DNA of 64,000 bases from Pseudoselenomonas ruminantium (GTDB taxonomy: Bacteria > Bacillota > Negativicutes > Selenomonadales > Selenomonadaceae): the NCBI GenBank assembly GCA_015058655.1, contig SVBX01000001.1, positions 159,328 through 223,327 of the forward strand, written 5' to 3'. The translations under genes and the position numbers were made by a program. Of the stretch, positions 16,633 through 25,538 are shown piece after piece (the stretch's first letter is position 1; the number at the start of each line of letters is the position of its first letter). The notes beneath the pieces were generated by a model. The model was not told the DNA's origin and did no database searches. It was given only the letters and a program-made list of their open reading frames with translations.

Positions 16633-18348
16633 TCAGATAGCGGAAAGCTGCCACCCTCCCTGACCGTCCAGCAGGAGTTTTTCCTCATGCTGCCTGAGCA
16701 AAGTGGAGCGGTGGCCTACGCTCATTATGCCCAAATCGGGCAGCTCATCCTTCAAAAGGCCATACATTTCCTGCTCCCGGTCTTCGTCAAGGGCAGATGT
16801 GGCCTCGTCAAGGAAGACCCAGAGGGGCTTTGCCAGAAGCACCCTGGCAAAAGCCAGCCGCTGCTGCTCGCCCAGGGAGAGGATGCGGCTCCAGTCATCA
16901 GTTTCCCCCAGCTTGTCTGTCAAGGAGGCAAGGCCCACCTTCTCCAGCACCCCCTGCAAGGTCTCCCTGTCTGCGGTCACTTCTCCCGGATAGGAAAGGG
17001 CCTGCTCCAGGCTGCCCAAAGGCAGATAGGGACGCTGGGGCAGGAAGAGCACCTGCTCGGCAGGCAGGGCAAGCCCGCCCTTGCCGTAAGGCCAGATACC
17101 AGCCAAAGTGCGCAGGAGAGTGCTCTTGCCGCAGCCAGAACTGCCCATGACCAGCACCCTGCTGCCAGCAGCAAAGTCTGCTTCCAGCCCCTGCACCAGT
17201 TCCCTGCCATCCGGCAGGGCTACCGTCAGTTCCCTGATGGCCAGGGTCTCCCCGTCGCTTTCCTTGCGACTGACTCCGTTTGCCACCTCGGACACCTCCT
17301 CCATATGGCGGCTGAAGGTACCCAGACGGCGAATGACCGCCGCCAATTGGGCGATGCTGTCGTAAGAAGTGACAAAATAGGAAAGGGCATCCTGCACTCT
17401 GCCGAAGGCAGAAAGGGTCTGCATGAAGCCGCCCAAAGCGATGGTGCCTGCAAAATACTGGGGCGCCGCCATCACGATAGGCACGATGACAGCCAGCTGG
17501 GCATAGCCGTTGATATAGAAGTTCAGCAGCTTCGTCTGACGCATGAGCTGCCAGAAATTGCCGATGACCCTGCCGAACCTCTCCCTGAAGCCCGCCCCCT
17601 CCGGAGCCTCCCCGCGATAGAAGGCAATGCTCTCGCTGTTCTCCCGCACCCGCATCATATTGAAGCGGAAATCAGCCTCATATCTCTGCTGGTCAAAGTC
17701 CAGACCGATGAGCTTTCGGCCCACCAGATGGGCAGCGCCAGTGCCCAGGACAGAATAAATGAGAGAAAACCAGAACATATAGCCATAGATGACGAACTCA
17801 TGGCCCCCGATGGGCACCGTGAAGGCACCGGAGAGGTTCCATAGCACCACGGAAAAAGCCCCCAGGGTGGTGAGTTCCTTCAGGAGCCCCACAAAGAGCT
17901 GCAAAGAGAGGCTCACAAACTGGTTGATGTCCTCGCTGATACGCTGGTCGGGGTTATCCGTGTCACTGCCCAGCACCTGCAGGCGGTAGTAGGACTGGTC
18001 TGCCAGCCAGGCGGTGAGATACCTGTCCGTCATCCAGCTGCGCCACTTGATCTGCAGCATCTGCCTGATGTAAATAGCGTACACCGCAATGATGATGTAG
18101 AGCATAGCCAGGCCGGTAAACTGCCCCACCAGCGGCAGGAAACTATCCTCATCATAGCCCTGCAGGGCATTGTAGAAGGTGTTGTACCAGTCGTTGAGCA
18201 GCACCAGCAGATACACGGCGGCCAGGTTCAGGGCAATGACCACCCCCAGAAGCCCTATAGCCTTCCACTTCTCCTCCGACTTCCAGTACCCCCGGCACAA
18301 ATGCCAGAAGGTCTTGAAATAGCTGATTTTTTCCCTAGCCACGAACAT
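16633..18348 (-). CDS. ABC transporter half-molecule, SbmA/BacA/YddA type (membrane + ATPase)
   Basis: The 571-residue protein has an N-terminal membrane domain of the ABC_membrane_2 type (YWKSEEKWKAIGLLGVVIAL, then LLNDWYNTFYNALQGYDED and RSWMTDRYLTAWLADQSYYR, highly typical of YddA/SbmA-related proteins). It is fused to a C-terminal ATPase with Walker A GSSGCGKST (~residue 400), signature LSLGEQQRLAFAR and Walker B WVFLDEATSALDED. Homologues form homodimeric transporters for peptides, fatty acyl-CoA or cobalamin, and the substrate here cannot be told. It stands alone on the minus strand, diverging from the gene at 18420. Confidence 0.9.
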   Translation of the reverse strand: MFVAREKISYFKTFWHLCRGYWKSEEKWKAIGLLGVVIALNLAAVYLLVLLNDWYNTFYNALQGYDEDSFLPLVGQFTGLAMLYIIIAVYAIYIRQMLQIKWRSWMTDRYLTAWLADQSYYRLQVLGSDTDNPDQRISEDINQFVSLSLQLFVGLLKELTTLGAFSVVLWNLSGAFTVPIGGHEFVIYGYMFWFSLIYSVLGTGAAHLVGRKLIGLDFDQQRYEADFRFNMMRVRENSESIAFYRGEAPEGAGFRERFGRVIGNFWQLMRQTKLLNFYINGYAQLAVIVPIVMAAPQYFAGTIALGGFMQTLSAFGRVQDALSYFVTSYDSIAQLAAVIRRLGTFSRHMEEVSEVANGVSRKESDGETLAIRELTVALPDGRELVQGLEADFAAGSRVLVMGSSGCGKSTLLRTLAGIWPYGKGGLALPAEQVLFLPQRPYLPLGSLEQALSYPGEVTADRETLQGVLEKVGLASLTDKLGETDDWSRILSLGEQQRLAFARVLLAKPLWVFLDEATSALDEDREQEMYGLLKDELPDLGIMSVGHRSTLLRQHEEKLLLDGQGGWQLSAI

Positions 18349-18419
18349 CCACTCCTTACCCTTTTCCCGCCTTTATGATAGAATATCTATTGTAACATCT
18401 ATCCTCCAAGGAGGTTTTT

Positions 18420-19124
18420 ATGATTATCTACTCTTTAGGGGCCATTGCCCTTGTACTTCTTTTCATCTTATACAAGAAAACCCGCAGCCGCAAGGCCTTC
18501 TACGGCTTCACCCTTACCATCGGACTGGCAGGAGCCATTGCCTACTTCGCCTGGCCTGCCGCCCAATCTCCCCAGGAGGGCATCACTGACGAGCAGCGCT
18601 ATGCCGTCATGCAGGAGCAGCAAGTCTTTGCCGCCTGGTATGAAGGCTACCAGAAGGACCTCAACGAGCTGGACCGGAACTGGCAGTGGTACCACCACAT
18701 CCTGGAAAGCTTCAAAGAAGACAACATCAGCCTGCAAACCACCTACGCCCTCCTGAAGCAGCTGGAGCTGGACAGCAACCAGCTGAAAGAGCGCATGGCT
18801 GCCCGCAAGGTGCCCCTGGAGCTTTCCGACTACACCTACGACCAGACAGCCCAGCTCCTGTCCAAGACAAATGACTACATAGGAGCTCAATGCCGTGCCA
18901 TCTCACTCACCCGGGCCGCAGCTGACCCTGCCCTGATGCCCGCTGCCGAGCAGCCTCAGCAGAGCCAGCTCCTGCAGACGGTGATGATACGTGAATCCCC
19001 GGTGAAGCTCTTCATCGCCGATGAAATCGAAGCCATCAGGCACCAGCTGGAACTGCCCAAGGAAAAGACTCCCCTGCCAGAAGAAATTTCTCAAAACACA
19101 AGCAACGTCAAGCCTTCCCCTTGA
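18420..19124 (+). CDS. Membrane-anchored coiled-coil protein, unknown function
   Basis: This 234-residue protein starts with two hydrophobic segments (SLGAIALVLLFILY and FYGFTLTIGLAGAIAYFAW) followed by a long, Gln- and Glu-rich helical region with coiled-coil character (LNELDRNWQWYHHILESFKED, LLKQLELDSNQLKERMAARK). The family is not recognised. It has a very good ribosome-binding site, AAGGAGG, before the ATG. The last codons (KPSP, stop) are written by a palindromic repeat, GCCTTCCCC-TTGA-GGGGAAGGC, that belongs to the MITE family seen elsewhere in the window. The original C-terminus has therefore probably been replaced or clipped by that insertion. Confidence 0.65.
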   Translation: MIIYSLGAIALVLLFILYKKTRSRKAFYGFTLTIGLAGAIAYFAWPAAQSPQEGITDEQRYAVMQEQQVFAAWYEGYQKDLNELDRNWQWYHHILESFKEDNISLQTTYALLKQLELDSNQLKERMAARKVPLELSDYTYDQTAQLLSKTNDYIGAQCRAISLTRAAADPALMPAAEQPQQSQLLQTVMIRESPVKLFIADEIEAIRHQLELPKEKTPLPEEISQNTSNVKPSP

Positions 19125-19133
19125 GGGGAAGGC
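19112..19133. repeat. MITE-arm hairpin (GCCTTCCCC family) at a gene end
   Basis: GCCTTCCCC-TTGA-GGGGAAGGC is a perfect 9-bp hairpin identical to the arm tips of the MITE at 60920-61104. Here it supplies the last codons and stop of the gene at 18420-19124. No terminal inverted repeats remain. Confidence 0.6.
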
Positions 19134-19135
19134 AA

Positions 19136-19179
19136 AAAACTGCCGGTCCGTGCCCCAACGAGCACAGGCCGGCAGTTTT
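19136..19179. terminator. Bidirectional terminator
   Basis: AAAACTGCCGG and CCGGCAGTTTT form an 11-bp stem between the convergent genes 18420-19124 (+) and 19191-20636 (-). T runs on both strands make it usable from either side. Confidence 0.75.
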
Positions 19180-19190
19180 CTTCATCTCAT

Positions 19191-20636
19191 TTATCTTGCC
19201 ATGGCCGCACGCCGTGCCCTCAAACGGGCTCTCAGGCGATACCAGGCCATAGGCAGCAGCAGCATGGGCACACCGGCGTAAAGGGCTTCACGCAAATCGG
19301 GGGTGAAGGCCATCACCGCCAGGCAGAAAACCTGGGCCCAGATGCCGAAATAGGTCACATAGGGGAACAGGGGCATTTTATACGCCAGCTTCTCCACCTC
19401 TCCTGCTGCCTCCAGCGCCCTGCGGCGCCTGAGCTGGCTCCAGCAGATGGAAATCCAGGCAATGGCTCCCGTGAAGCCCGACACAGCCAAGAGGTACGTG
19501 TAGAGGGCAGAATCTGGATTGAACGCGTACAGCAGGATCACCAGCCAGCAGGTGCAGATGGAAAGCACGATGGCATGGGAAGGCATGCCCTTCCTGCTGA
19601 TATGGGACAGGGACTTGGGTGCCATATCCATCTTGCCCAGGGCATACAGGGCGCGGGCGGCCCCGTACAGGCCGGAGTTGGAGCAGGAAATGGCAGCCGT
19701 GAGGATTACCATGGCAAAGAGAGCCGCAAAGCCGTTCAGCCCGTACTCAGCCATAGCCGCTGCAAAGACGCTTTCCTCCAGGGTTGCCTTATCCCAGGGC
19801 AAAATGCTGATCAGCAGGGTAATGGGAATGATATAGAGGGCAATGATGCGCCAGGTCACATTCCGCACCGCAATGGGAATGCTCTTTTCCGGGCGCTCGC
19901 ACTCCCCGGCTGCCAGGCCGATGATTTCCGTACCCTGGAAGTTCACCAGGATAATCACCATGGTCATGACGATAGCCCAGTAGCCATTAGGGGCAAAACC
20001 GCCGCTGCCCAAAAGCACCAATGAGCCGATATAACCCTGGTCGCCAATCAGCCCCAGGCAGATAAGGCCTGCCACGATGCTGAACGCCACCAATGCCACT
20101 ATCTTGATGAGGGAAAGCCAGAATTCGCTTTCACCGAACTTGTCCACATGAAAGAGGTTCACGGCAGTGACAATCAAACCAAAGAGTACCGCCCACCAGA
20201 GCTGACTGATCTGGGGCAGGAAATTTTCCATGATGATGCCCGCCGCAATCATCTCCGAAGGGACGTAGGAAACCCAGGTAAGCCAGTAAGCCCAGCCCAC
20301 CCCACAGGCCCAGGTTGGGGAAATATTGTCCCGGGCGTAGTTTACGAAGGAACCGGAAATGGGTTTTTCCACTGCCAGCTCCGCCAGGCACAGCATGACG
20401 CACAGCACGATGAGCCCTCCCAAAAGATAGGCAAGTATCGCTGCCGGGCCAGCCTGCTCCAGCACATACCCCGTGCCGAGGAAGTAGCCGCTGCCTATGA
20501 CTCCCCCCAGGGAAATCAGCTGCAGATGGCGGTTCTTCAGCCCTCTGTTCATTTTCGACTCGTTCATGGCCTCATTAACACAACCTTTCCAGCCCCGCTG
20601 CTGTAATGCGTCTTGCATGCCAGAAAATCCGGTCAT
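19191..20636 (-). CDS. Amino-acid permease, APC superfamily (AAT-like)
   Basis: The protein has 12 or so membrane segments. Its first helix carries LISLGGVIGSGYFLGTG, the substrate-binding glycine motif of APC transporters, and FVNYARDNISPTWACGVGW follows in the usual place. The family imports amino acids by proton symport; the exact substrate is not readable from sequence. The ORF opens with about 30 residues that lack a hydrophobic pattern (MTGFSGMQDALQQRGWKG), so translation more likely starts at one of the internal ATGs around 20568 or 20553 (MNESK or MNRGLKNRH). No ribosome-binding site is decisive. It converges on 18420-19124 with a shared terminator. Confidence 0.88.
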   Translation of the reverse strand: MTGFSGMQDALQQRGWKGCVNEAMNESKMNRGLKNRHLQLISLGGVIGSGYFLGTGYVLEQAGPAAILAYLLGGLIVLCVMLCLAELAVEKPISGSFVNYARDNISPTWACGVGWAYWLTWVSYVPSEMIAAGIIMENFLPQISQLWWAVLFGLIVTAVNLFHVDKFGESEFWLSLIKIVALVAFSIVAGLICLGLIGDQGYIGSLVLLGSGGFAPNGYWAIVMTMVIILVNFQGTEIIGLAAGECERPEKSIPIAVRNVTWRIIALYIIPITLLISILPWDKATLEESVFAAAMAEYGLNGFAALFAMVILTAAISCSNSGLYGAARALYALGKMDMAPKSLSHISRKGMPSHAIVLSICTCWLVILLYAFNPDSALYTYLLAVSGFTGAIAWISICWSQLRRRRALEAAGEVEKLAYKMPLFPYVTYFGIWAQVFCLAVMAFTPDLREALYAGVPMLLLPMAWYRLRARLRARRAAMAR

Positions 20637-20792
20637 CCGCGGGACTTAAACGCAGAGAAAAATTCTCCCCTCAAGAATACTACAAAAGGAAACCAAATAC
20701 TATAGTTTTGAAAAATTTTATACCCACTTCCTAGCCAAAAACTTTTTCATGTATTATGATACCAATATAGTTCATAAGCATCGGAGGCAATC

Positions 20793-21434
20793 ATGGAAAC
20801 TTACCGCACCATAGAAGAGAAAGACGAGGGCCTTGAGACTCTCTATGAGATACAAAAGTCAAAGTTCATCACCCACCTGCGCCATGCAGACAGCGAAGAA
20901 GAGGCCCGTGACTTCATCCAGGCCATGAAGAAGCGCTACTACGATGCCCGGCACAACTGCTCCGCCTATATCTTGGGCCAGCGCGGGGACAAGCAGAAGT
21001 CCAATGACGATGGGGAGCCTGGGGGCACTGCGGGTGCTCCCATCCTGGAAGCCATCAAGCAGAAGGGCCTCACTGATCTAGTGGTAGTGGTCACCCGCTA
21101 CTTCGGCGGCATCAAGCTGGGGGCAGGTGGGCTTATCCGCGCCTACAGCCACGCTGCTTTCCTGGGGCTGGAGGCCGCTACCAAATTGGAAATCACGCCT
21201 TTCCAGGAAATCAACATGACTTTAAGCTACGACCTGCTGGCCACATTTGAAAATTACCTGCGGAAGGAAGCCATCCGCACAGGCGAGACGGAATACGCCG
21301 AGAATGTGACCATTCCCCTGCTGCTCCCTCCTGATGAAGTCGGGCAGCGACTGACCGAGCTTACCGACCTGACTTCCGCCAGATTCACATACGAAAAAGG
21401 CAGGCTTGTGAGCCTGCCCATCAAGGTCGAATAA
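20793..21434 (+). CDS. YigZ/IMPACT family protein (UPF0029)
   Basis: The 213-residue protein shows the IMPACT domain: KSKFITHLRHADSEEEARDF, the AYILGQRGDKQKSNDDGEP loop, GTAGAPILEAI and VVVTRYFGGIKLGAGGLIRAY. A C-terminal ferredoxin-like DUF1949 half ends the protein. Homologues (YigZ, YvyE) bind nucleic acids or ribosomes, and their precise cellular role is unsettled. Its TAA stop at 21432-21434 directly abuts the TAA of the oppositely oriented binding protein at 21435, with no bases between. GGAGGC precedes the ATG. Confidence 0.9.
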   Translation: METYRTIEEKDEGLETLYEIQKSKFITHLRHADSEEEARDFIQAMKKRYYDARHNCSAYILGQRGDKQKSNDDGEPGGTAGAPILEAIKQKGLTDLVVVVTRYFGGIKLGAGGLIRAYSHAAFLGLEAATKLEITPFQEINMTLSYDLLATFENYLRKEAIRTGETEYAENVTIPLLLPPDEVGQRLTELTDLTSARFTYEKGRLVSLPIKVE

Positions 21435-22244
21435 TTATTTGGTGATGTTCTTGCCGAACCACTTCTCGGAAATCCTGCCCATGGTGCCGTCCTTCTTCAT
21501 CTCGTTCAGCACCTTCTGCACCTCGTCGCGGAGCTGCTGGTTATCCTTGGCAAAGCCAATGCCGAAGGTGCTTACAGGGCCTACAGCCACATCCACGGCC
21601 TCCAGCTTGTCAGCGTGCTTGCTCATGTAGTAGCGGCCCACAATCTCATCACCCACCACGGCATCAATGCGGCCATTCTCCAAATCCATGAAGGCAGAGA
21701 CGAAGTCGGAATACTTCTTGACTTCCTTGACTTCCTTCTTGAAGAAATCATTGCCATCCATATATTCTTCGGAAGTGCTGGCGCTCTGGGTGCCTACTAC
21801 CTTGCCAGCCAGGCTCTTCTCATCTTTGATGGAAGTCTCGCCCTTCTTCACGAAGATAATCTGGCGGTTATCCATATAGGGGTCGGAGAAGAGCATATTC
21901 TCCTTGCGCTTCTCGGTGATGTCCAGGCCGTTCCAGAGCACATCCACGCGGCCGCTCTTGAGCTCGGCCTCCTTGCTGGACCAGTCGATGGCCTTGAACT
22001 CCACCTCGCGGCCCAGGCGCTTGGTGGCCTCCTTGGCCAGGTCAATGTCGAAGCCCGTGATCTGCCCGTCCTCGCCCTTGAAGCCCATGGGCGGGAAATT
22101 GTCATCAAGGCCTACCACGATGGCCTTGCCTGCAGAAGCTGAGGAAGAAGAACCAGGATTCGAAGCATTCTGCTGTCCGCCGCAGCCTGCCGCCACCATC
22201 ATCGCAGCTGCCATGCCCGCAGCCAGCAATCTCTGCCATTTCAT
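21435..22244 (-). CDS. Amino-acid ABC transporter substrate-binding lipoprotein (orphan)
   Basis: This is a family 3 periplasmic binding protein of about 269 residues. A signal peptide ends in the lipobox VAAGC, so the mature protein is lipid-anchored, and GLDDNFPPMGFKGEDGQITGFDIDLAKE is the classic opening of amino-acid-binding proteins. Later segments (WNGLDITEKRKENMLFSDPYM, VGTQSASTSEEY and FGIGFAKDNQQL) are also typical. The start at 22244 is preferred because GGGAG lies eight bases upstream, rather than at the ORF-track ATG 22259. No permease or ATPase gene is nearby, so its partners must be encoded elsewhere. It has its own strong promoter and a bidirectional hairpin upstream. Confidence 0.9.
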   Translation of the reverse strand: MKWQRLLAAGMAAAMMVAAGCGGQQNASNPGSSSSASAGKAIVVGLDDNFPPMGFKGEDGQITGFDIDLAKEATKRLGREVEFKAIDWSSKEAELKSGRVDVLWNGLDITEKRKENMLFSDPYMDNRQIIFVKKGETSIKDEKSLAGKVVGTQSASTSEEYMDGNDFFKKEVKEVKKYSDFVSAFMDLENGRIDAVVGDEIVGRYYMSKHADKLEAVDVAVGPVSTFGIGFAKDNQQLRDEVQKVLNEMKKDGTMGRISEKWFGKNITK

Positions 22245-22296
22245 AAACATCGCTCCCATCTCTCACTTTATCATATTAAAGCACTAATACAGGGTT

Positions 22297-22325
22297 ATTA
22301 TACCTAAGAGTTGTAATATTGTCAA
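22297..22325 (-). promoter_or_regulatory. Sigma70-type promoter for the amino-acid-binding protein
   Basis: On the minus strand TTGACA and TATAAT are separated by 17 bases, a consensus-quality promoter ending about 50 bases before the start codon at 22244. Confidence 0.8.
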
Positions 22326-22334
22326 GAAATCCAC

Positions 22335-22370
22335 GAAAATAAACCGGTCAGTTACGACCGGTTTATTTTC
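22335..22370. terminator. Terminator downstream of the PTS operon
   Basis: GAAAATAAACCGGTC and GACCGGTTTATTTTC form a 15-bp stem with a 6-base loop. It lies just after the stop of the GH1 gene and immediately before the promoter of the next gene, isolating the two units. Confidence 0.8.
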
Positions 22371-22383
22371 ATTCGCTCACTTA

Positions 22384-23784
22384 TCAGAAACCATTCTGCT
22401 CGCTGACCTTTTTCATCCAGTACCCTGATTTCTTGATAGTCTTCTTCTGAGTCGCCAGTTCCACGGCAATGAAGCCATAGCGATTCTTATAGGCATTCTT
22501 CCAGGACCAGCAATCTATGGGCGTCCACATATGGTAGCCAAAACAATTGGAACCTTCCTCTATGCCTTTGTGCAGCCAGGCCAGATGCTCTTCCAGGAAA
22601 TCGATGCGATAATCATCCTCTATGAAACCATCCTGATTGCAGAATCTTTCTTCTCCTTCTACCCCCATGCCGTTTTCTGAGATAAACCACGGGATATTGC
22701 CATACTTTTCCTTCATAGTGATTGCTATATCGTAAATTGCGCGTGGATATATTTCCCAGCCGCGATAAGGATTCATGCGCGCCTCCGGGTCCTCGTACTC
22801 CTCGAAGTACTTTTCCGGCAGCCAGCCGCCTGACTGATCGAAAGCCTTATCCCTGGCTTTGGCCCTGAAAGGATGGTAATAATTCACCCCCAGGAAGTCC
22901 ACGGTATTCTCCCGTATCACTTCCAGTTCCTTGGGCAGGGACTCCCACAGCACGCCATCCTTCTCCAGGGTGGCAACCAATTTCTCTGGGAAACGCCCCT
23001 TGAGGGCAGGCTCCAGGAAGAGATTGTTTTTGAAATCTTCGGCAAACTCAGCTGCTCTCACATCCTCTTCACGATCAGAGCGCGGATAAGCAGGTGTCAG
23101 ATTAAGCACTATGCCAATCCTGCCGCCCTGCCTGCCACAAGCCGAGTCACGGAAGGCTTTGATGGCTTTGGCTGAGGCCAGGTTGAGATTGTATATTACC
23201 TGGCAGGCTTTTTTCCCATCCACCAGGTTGGGATAGTGGAACTGATAAAGGTACTCGCCCTCTGCCACCACCATAGGCTCGTTGAAAGTCACCCAGTCTT
23301 TCACCAAATCCCCAAACAGGTCAAAGCATTTCCGGGCGAAGATGGCGAACAGCTCCACCACATGCCTGGACTCCCAGCCGCCATACTTATCATAGAGTTC
23401 CACCGGCAAGTCAAAATGATGCAGATTGATGATTGGGCGAATCCCCTGGCGGATAAATTCCTCCAGCATGGCACGATAGAACCCTGCAGCCTCCTCATCA
23501 GTCTCCCCGGTTTCAAAATCCTTCAGCAGCCTTGTCCACTGAATGGAGGTACGCACGGAATTCAGCCCGATTTCCTTCATCAAAGCTATGTCGCGCACAT
23601 AATCGTTATAAAAATTCGAGGTGACATCAGGCCCTACGCCGTCCCAGAAAGCCTCCGGCTCCGTATCATACCAATAGTCGAATACATTGCGGTGCAGCTT
23701 ATGGAAGCGTCCTTCTGTCTGAGGGCCGGAGGTAGCAGCCCCCCACCAAAACCCCTTGGGGAATTCATGCTTCATGGAACTCAT
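22384..23784 (-). CDS. 6-phospho-beta-glucosidase, GH1 family
   Basis: The 466-residue GH1 enzyme hydrolyses phosphorylated beta-glucosides delivered by the PTS. The acid/base Glu lies in VTFNEPMVVAEG (~residue 180) and the nucleophile Glu in WFISENGMG (~372). FPKGFWWGAATSGPQTEG is the family's N-terminal signature. Near the C-terminus PIDCWSWKNAYKNRYGF has the Ser/Lys/Tyr arrangement that binds the 6-phosphate in this subgroup, in line with the PTS context. It is the last gene of the operon and its ATG overlaps the EIIA stop by four bases. The internal ATG at 23775, with AAGGG nine bases upstream, is an alternative start. Confidence 0.92.
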   Translation of the reverse strand: MSSMKHEFPKGFWWGAATSGPQTEGRFHKLHRNVFDYWYDTEPEAFWDGVGPDVTSNFYNDYVRDIALMKEIGLNSVRTSIQWTRLLKDFETGETDEEAAGFYRAMLEEFIRQGIRPIINLHHFDLPVELYDKYGGWESRHVVELFAIFARKCFDLFGDLVKDWVTFNEPMVVAEGEYLYQFHYPNLVDGKKACQVIYNLNLASAKAIKAFRDSACGRQGGRIGIVLNLTPAYPRSDREEDVRAAEFAEDFKNNLFLEPALKGRFPEKLVATLEKDGVLWESLPKELEVIRENTVDFLGVNYYHPFRAKARDKAFDQSGGWLPEKYFEEYEDPEARMNPYRGWEIYPRAIYDIAITMKEKYGNIPWFISENGMGVEGEERFCNQDGFIEDDYRIDFLEEHLAWLHKGIEEGSNCFGYHMWTPIDCWSWKNAYKNRYGFIAVELATQKKTIKKSGYWMKKVSEQNGF

Positions 23785-24104
23785 CCCTTCTTGCCAAGAT
23801 TCTCATACATATCCACCATCAGCTGCGCCATATCTCGCACAGCCAGAGCCGTCATGAAATGATCCTGGGCGTGGATGAGCAATATGGATTTTTCCACCGG
23901 CTGCCCGTCACACTCTGCAGAAATCATGGCCGTCTGTATATCATGGGCTTCGCCTATCTCCTGCCCGGCCTCCTTGATCTTTGCCCGGGCGCCGCTGACA
24001 TCTCCCGTCCTCAGAAGATCCCTTACAGCTTCTATGACCATAGAGCGTCCGTTCCCCGCGTGAAGGATCAGCTGCATAGACTGTTCTACCGTCTTTTCAT
24101 CCAT
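23781..24104 (-). CDS. PTS lactose/cellobiose-type EIIA component
   Basis: This is a small helical EIIA of about 107 residues that accepts phosphate from HPr and passes it to EIIB. The phosphorylated histidine lies in LLIHAQDHFMTAL, the conserved family motif, and an earlier His (ILHAGNGRS) marks the first helix. The ATG at 24104 has GGAGGAG eight bases upstream and is preferred to the ORF-track TTG at 24110. It sits between the EIIC and phospho-beta-glucosidase genes. Confidence 0.92.
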   Translation of the reverse strand: MDEKTVEQSMQLILHAGNGRSMVIEAVRDLLRTGDVSGARAKIKEAGQEIGEAHDIQTAMISAECDGQPVEKSILLIHAQDHFMTALAVRDMAQLMVDMYENLGKKG

Positions 24105-24106
24105 TA

Positions 24107-25450
24107 TCAAGACTCCTCCTCATCTATCTCTTCATCTTTCATCTTATTAGCCGCAATGACAAAGGGAGCGTAAATCACGATATCCATCAGCAGCCACACC
24201 AGCTGCAGCACCCCGCCCATCACCGAGCCTGTGCCAATGGTCCCGCCAAAGAAAAGCGGCATCGTCCAGGGGACCACATACTTGAACACCGGCACCAGCC
24301 CTGCAGAAATTGCCAGCCAGCCTACCACAGTATTGGCCAGGGGAGCCAGTATATAAGGCACCAGAAGGATGGGATTGAGCACAATGGGCAAGCCGAAGGC
24401 AATGGGTTCCTGGATATTGAAGAGCATGGCAGGGAAGCCCAGCTTTGCCACCGCCCTCCAGCTATCACGCTTGGAAAAGAGGAAAATAGCTATCAGCAGC
24501 CCCATGATGTGCATGAGACCCGCCTCGAAAAAGCCATTGCTGAATATATAGGCAGCATCCCCGGCCTGATTGGCCAGCTGGGCAGGCATATACACCATGT
24601 TCTGTATGGCAGCCGTAACATTATGCCCATGTATGCCAAACCACCAGAAAAACCAGGCAATGCCCTGATACAGGATAGAAAAGCCAATGCCCTGGGAGAA
24701 TCCCATCAGGGGCGCCTGAATGACAGCATAGATGAGATCGTTCAATGCCTTCTTGTCCAGGAACTGGGCCTGGGACAAAATCGTGGCAAGCACCGTGAAC
24801 AGCGATAAGGTGATGAAGACAGGCACCAGCACAGCGAATGATTTGGATACGGCAGGGGGGACGGTATCCGGCATCTTGATGCGTATCTTTTCGTTCTTGG
24901 ACAGCTTCACGAAGAGCCAGGAAGCTGCCGTAGCCACGATGATCGAAGTCAGCACAGCTTTATTGCCGAAATAGTCCAGGCTGAAAGCTCCCATGACATC
25001 GCCTGCCTTGCCAGTCACCTGCTGGGGAGTCATGATGATGAAGGCTCCCATAGAGGTAAGGGCTGTGGCAAACTTGTCACCGCCCCAGATTCCTCCCAGG
25101 CGATAGGAAAAAGCTGCCACCAGCAAAAAAGAGAAAATGCCAAAACCCACGGTCACCACATTGTTGCAGAGGCCCTGCAGCATCTGCATGACAGCCACGA
25201 AGCCCGAAGCCTTGTAGGCTTCACCGGACAGCCCCGTGAGAGCCTGCCCCAGATTCAGGCCATCCTCGCCCATGATCGTGCCCCAGGGGTCCAGCACCAC
25301 CCATTCGATGATGCCGAAGAAGGAACCCACGATAATGAAGGGCAGCAGCATGGAGAACGCATCGCGCATGGCCAGGAGATACCGATTGCCGGAAATCCTG
25401 TTTGCCAGCGGCATCATGACCTGCTCAAATCTTGAGATAACGGAATCCAT
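24107..25450 (-). CDS. PTS cellobiose/beta-glucoside EIIC permease
   Basis: This 447-residue membrane protein translocates the sugar while it is phosphorylated. Multiple hydrophobic helices and conserved family segments are visible: NRYLLAMRDAFSMLLPFIIVGS at the N-terminus, FFWWFGIHGHNVTAAIQNMVY in the substrate region and NIQEPIAFGLPIVLNP near the C-terminus, the last containing the conserved glutamate. The composition matches the lactose/diacetylchitobiose EIIC family. The gene follows EIIB by 88 bases and nearly abuts EIIA. The product ends in a short acidic tail (KMKDEEIDEEES) that is cytosolic. Confidence 0.93.
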   Translation of the reverse strand: MDSVISRFEQVMMPLANRISGNRYLLAMRDAFSMLLPFIIVGSFFGIIEWVVLDPWGTIMGEDGLNLGQALTGLSGEAYKASGFVAVMQMLQGLCNNVVTVGFGIFSFLLVAAFSYRLGGIWGGDKFATALTSMGAFIIMTPQQVTGKAGDVMGAFSLDYFGNKAVLTSIIVATAASWLFVKLSKNEKIRIKMPDTVPPAVSKSFAVLVPVFITLSLFTVLATILSQAQFLDKKALNDLIYAVIQAPLMGFSQGIGFSILYQGIAWFFWWFGIHGHNVTAAIQNMVYMPAQLANQAGDAAYIFSNGFFEAGLMHIMGLLIAIFLFSKRDSWRAVAKLGFPAMLFNIQEPIAFGLPIVLNPILLVPYILAPLANTVVGWLAISAGLVPVFKYVVPWTMPLFFGGTIGTGSVMGGVLQLVWLLMDIVIYAPFVIAANKMKDEEIDEEES

Positions 25451-25538
25451 CGTTCATCCTCCTAAAGACGCTTTGCAGGGAGGGACTGGCAGCGCCAGCC
25501 TTGGCCGCCGCACAATCCCTCTGCCTGAAAATAACAGT

